Shown here one piece after another: positions 59,453 through 64,000 of a stretch of DNA of 64,000 bases (its first letter is position 1; the number at the start of each line of letters is the position of its first letter). Both the position numbers and the translations under genes were made by a program. The stretch comes from Ypsolopha sequella (Eukaryota > Arthropoda > Insecta > Lepidoptera > Ypsolophidae): contig OW203987.1 in NCBI GenBank assembly GCA_934047225.1, positions 3,747,501 through 3,811,500 of the forward strand, read 5' to 3'. The notes beneath the pieces are model-generated. The model made no database searches. It had not been told where the DNA came from and was given only the letters and a program-made list of their open reading frames with translations.

Positions 59453-62035
59453 TCCGCTTGATTTACGCCATTTTGGCGCTTTAGGTGGAACCAAAATTAG
59501 CGATGTGCGCAAATCGATGGCAAATTTATGATTTAGAACAGACGCTTTTTTCATTACACGTCAAAAAATAGTTCCTTCGAATTTCACCGGTGGTGCTTCG
59601 AATCGGCAGTTTGTACCGGACAATTGGCGAATTTAGTTCACTGCGGACATCCAGTCTGGATATATGGATAGTATGGAGGTCAGTGCCGCGAAAGCAAGAA
59701 GACAGTGATAACAATGAAGCGTGTTCACCTTCTCTAGTCTTCTTGGAGAGTTTAGTGCCTGCTATAGAATGGTAGTTGTATTATGACATTGCGCTTCGAT
59801 GTTAGAGTATTGAATGAACAAACTACTTAACTTATCATCAATGGAGATTACAATCAAGAAGCAATGGTTGGTCTTGTGGCAAAGTAACTTTAGATTAATT
59901 TATTAAAATGGTATATTTCTTTCCAATAAAATATCTATGATCGATCGAATTTCTTTAACAAGTGAGAAAGCTGGACAGTAGGAAATCAAAGCTGGTTGCA
60001 AAGGAGACAGTGGGATAGAAAATATATGTACAGTATATATAATATAATATAGGAAGCTAAAATAGTATGAGATACAAAAACTTTCTTTAAACATCCTTGG
60101 AAAAAATACATGTCATATAACGCACTTTTCACCAAACATATTCAAGTTTGTTCTAATTTATACATTTTGCGTTATCCATTTAAAATAGATAACCGTTATC
60201 ATATCGGAACATTACATTCAGATAATTAACATTATAGTTGATCATTTCTGTAGATTTCAGGACTATTGTTATCAATGAATTTTAAAAAGATTATGTTTGT
60301 ACAAAATATTTTTGGTTATTATAATTTTTGTGACTCTACGATAGTTGTCGTTTAGTAATGTCGCGCTAACTGTGAATGCCTTGTAGTCAGTAAATGATAG
60401 ATTGCGAAACAATAAAAATATGTTGTTATATTGGTGTTTTTATTACGAGAATAAAACCGAAATAAAAACTGCATCATCTGTTCGAGTCAAGGTACTTTTT
60501 GTAGCTTATTTCACAAAACGGTGATAAGAACACGAAGTAATTGAATCAAATATAAAAGACAAGCAACTTGTTTAAATGAAAATATTAGAAGCTAAAGTGA
60601 GCGGTTGGCACAAAATATTTACAAGTCCTCATAGTTGTTGAATTTCATTTATTTTAAATACTTTACAAATAAAAAATGATCGTCCACTTCCAACAGTCTG
60701 CGGGTTCCGAAGTACTTCGAGCGTGCCTCTGTTACTTACTATCTAACTTGTATATACAGTACTTGAGTAGATCTCATGTTCAACAAGAAATAAATACTTT
60801 CAAACCAGACACAGTCCGCCCCTTGCACATCTCATTCAAAAGTACTTCGAATCTCGCGTACTTACTACATTTACTTAGATATTGATACAAAAAATATGGC
60901 AAACAGCTCCATCTTGGTCATAATTATGCAGTGCTGTACATAAAAAAAATGAAACATTTGATTTAAACCAAAGAATTTATTAACACGGCTTGCATTCCTA
61001 AGGATTAAATTTTACTTGACGAAAATATATCTATAGAGAATAAATAAAAATGCTAGAAAAATAAATTATGTCTTTTAAATTCATTTTAATATAGTAATTA
61101 CAGGGTCAATCACGGGAAGGAGGCTAAATGGATCAGTTCCTAAAGTTGAGACATATTGAGCAAACTTTAACTTGAAAGATATAAAAAGTGTTGAAAGTTT
61201 CCTGTAAAAAGCCAGGAGTTCTTAATTTCTATCACCAGACACATTCTTTCCTCACACAATGGCCACACCCGTTACAGAAGGTCTGCTGTTAGCTGCGAAC
61301 CAGATTATTAAAACATTTCTTTGGTCCGGAGCCCCATCGTCGTCAGACCCAGTATTATGTTATTTCAGTCAATAAGTACACATACAATATTTACATTGAC
61401 ATCACAACTATGAATAATATAATAAAAAACATAGGTATAAATATAAATATAAAGGGACTTTTGGCAACAAAATATTGTAGATGTACTTTGTTTATGATTT
61501 ACAAAACAAACTAATTACCACTCAGTGGCTAGCTACGGTCAGTATAAAATTTAGGTAAGTATATTAATAAACCAGAAAAGCAATGTCCATTTTAAAATTT
61601 AACATATTAGATGTTTATGGTTGATAAATTCTAGCTTATGCAAAAAAACTAGTCGGGTATGTCCACAGAGCATTTAAAGTCCCTCATTCCTCTGTGGTAA
61701 AATCACAACCAAGGAAAAAAAGATAAATAATTATTTTAAAAATTATTAACAAAGTAGATAACATACTCTATTTTGTCACCAAATAACATTATAACATTCC
61801 TTCAAGAAAATAGCACGTCGTGGATACGAAAAGGTAAAAAATATTTAGCTATGGATAGGTTTGATTTGGTGGCGCCAAAAATATTTCGAAAGCTGTTCAT
61901 TGGAATTATATTCAAAGGTAAGATTCTAGAACTAAGAACACATATGTTGAGTATCACCTCTCCGACAACAAATCTGCGATGTAAAACTATCCTTCTCATA
62001 TACAAACATCGAATATAATATATTAATAACAAGGT

Positions 62036-62202
62036 AATAAAGCATATTCTGAAGGCTTTAATTTTAGTACTGTCAAAATTTACATGTTTACATAATGATG
62101 TAGCTTCTGTTCCTAACTTTTAAAGACTATTTCGCAATGAAGAAAATTTTAATTTTGACAGCACTTAAACTAAATTTAAAGCCTACAGAATCTGCTTTAT
62201 TA
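62036..62202. mobile_element. MITE in the right duplication copy
   Basis: Duplicate of 49709-49875. Confidence 0.7.
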
Positions 62203-62437
62203 TCTTCCAAAAACGGCATCAATTATGCACCGAGAAACCTACAGAACCGCCCCGCCCCACCCCGCGTATACCCAACACGACATCAACCGAACCGTATCTC
62301 GACGCCACCAAACTCAGCCGAACGATATCAGGAAGTATATAATTCTCGGGTCATTCTCTTCTCGCACCGTCCGTCGTCGCCACAATCTTAGCACTAATTA
62401 CAAGTCTCTCGTGTCACGTGACCGTCACGTGGTCTCC

Positions 62438-62545
<108 letters not shown>

Positions 62546-62949
62546 CTATTAGTCAAATCAACATCGTTTCATGAAACGTCAAAAACGATTTTTTTGTATG
62601 AAAATACTTAGAAGTGACGTCATAACATTGTATTTTGGCAGAAGGCAAATGAATAACTTCTAAATAGTTTCACTGTATTAAAATAAAATTTATAAATTGA
62701 ACTTTAGGCAAAATTATGAACTAAGTATGCACTATTTTTGAACATCAATTTTACGCATACTGGTTTTTAAATTTATTGACAACCCACTAGGCCACATACT
62801 TATTATTCACCGCTGTAATTGGATATCCTGCTCATACTATTCTTGAAAAAAATACCAATTAAACAACCCTAGGATAGGAAAATCAACTGATCAGCCATGG
62901 TCATAGTTGAACCCAAGTCAAGGCAGTGGGGCACAAAATGTCCCCAAAC

Positions 62950-64000
62950 ATATTTATTTATTTATTTATTTATTTTTATTCAGGAAACACACAGTCACAA
63001 ACATAACAGATAACAATATACAAGACACACAAACAGACCTACAGCTCCTTAAAAGATCGTTTACAAAAATAATGTGGGAAACAACAGGGGTGGTTTTGAT
63101 AACATTAAATAAACACTGATAACACAAAGGTACGATAAACATTAAATACACACTGATAACATAGAGATACATTATTAAACCTTAGAGATTAAACAATATT
63201 TCGCCAGTCCTTTTTTTAAACGCGCCCAAGGAAAGATTAAAAATATCGACATCACTAAGGCCTTTATTGTAGAGATACAGGGTTCGCCAGAAAAATGAAT
63301 GTTTTGCCATATTTGTTGAACATAAATGGGTATAAAACGTATCTTTAGATCGTGAAGAAATGCGAGGGGTTTTAAGTGTTACTTTCTCCAAAAGTGCTTC
63401 GGAGTCTATTTGGTTGTTTATAATTTTGTAAAGAAATAGAACATCAAGATATTTTCTTCTGTTTTCTAAGGATGGAATCTTGTGACGCTTGGCAGTGCTA
63501 GCGTAGTCTTGAAAATAATGGCCAGTACGGTAATCTAATGATTTAAGGAATTTGTTTTGGATCTTTTCAATTCTAGCAGTGTGCGACGTATATTGTGGGT
63601 TCCAAGCTACACTACCAAACTCCAGAGTGCTGCGAACATAGGCAAAGTATAAAGATTTTAGTGTTTCTGCACGTTTAAAAGGCTTTGATAGTCTAAGAAT
63701 AAGACCAAGTTTTTTGTAAGCCCTATTCATGACATTATCAATATGAATATTGAAATTCAACTTGGAATCGAGAGTAACACCAAGATCCCTTATTTCATTC
63801 ACTCGATGTATACTATTGCCCTCGAAGTTGTAATTAGAAATGATAGGTTTATGTTTACGGGTAAAACTAATAGTATAGCACTTATCTGGATTGAGGAGTA
63901 AGTGGTTATTTTGACAGTAAGTAGCTAGTCTGTCCAAGTCAGCTTGCAATTCCTTACAATCGTTTTCTGATAAGATCACTTTGAAAAGTTTCGCATCTTC
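62950..64000 (-). pseudogene. LINE 2, 3' part (continues off the window)
   Basis: Duplicate of 50623-51673; stop at 63182. One amino-acid difference from LINE 1 was noticed (FAYVRSTLEF versus FAYVRNTLEF). The frame is open to the window edge, where the same Glu-Asp (YAED) codons begin. Whether it carries a BEL element at the matching site (about 64709) cannot be seen. Confidence 0.9.

Overview
The window looks like nuclear DNA from an insect, most probably a lepidopteran. Host genes are split by GT-AG introns. The DNA between exons is AT-rich and packed with transposon types common in moths and butterflies: a Helitron with a 3' hairpin and CTAG end, RTE-type LINE tails, hAT- and piggyBac-like MITEs, tRNA-headed SINE pieces and a BEL/Pao LTR element. 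The species call is inference; no mitochondrial or rRNA marker is present.

Four host genes were reconstructed by splice sites, reading phase and family resemblance. (1) SMG7 (minus, 8435 down to 2211 and off the left edge): five-prime part, six exons, nonsense-mediated decay. (2) NOC4/NOC4L (minus, 30431 to 22202): complete in nine exons, 490 residues, 40S ribosome biogenesis. (3) A C6orf136-like DUF2358 protein (plus, 35698 to 46987): complete in eight exons, 389 residues, probably mitochondrial, function unknown. (4) SURF4 (minus): only the terminal exon, present twice (62438-62524 and 50111-50197) because the end of the gene lies in a tandem duplication.

Layout. 1-8435 SMG7 with intronic LINE, MITE, foldback and minisatellites. 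8436-22201 gene-poor repeats (SINE, two-ended 1.1-kb element, RTE tail, Helitron, piggyBac-like MITE). 22202-30431 NOC4, with two minisatellites and a duplicated exon fragment. 30432-35697 repeats. 35698-46987 the C6orf136-like gene, whose third exon plus its splice donor is repeated 14 times in tandem (185-bp unit, 38041-40630). 47126-64000 a near-identical direct duplication with period 12,327 bp: the SURF4 end plus a LINE. The first LINE copy is split by a full-length BEL/Pao element (52382-59172) with 464-bp LTRs that look identical and a 5-bp target duplication.

The host genes do not form one pathway. The strongest oddities are the exon-and-donor array, the duplicated SURF4 terminal exon, and an in-frame duplication of NOC4 exon sequence inside the adjoining intron. 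I found no CRISPR array, no intact tRNA or rRNA gene and no obviously new multigene system.
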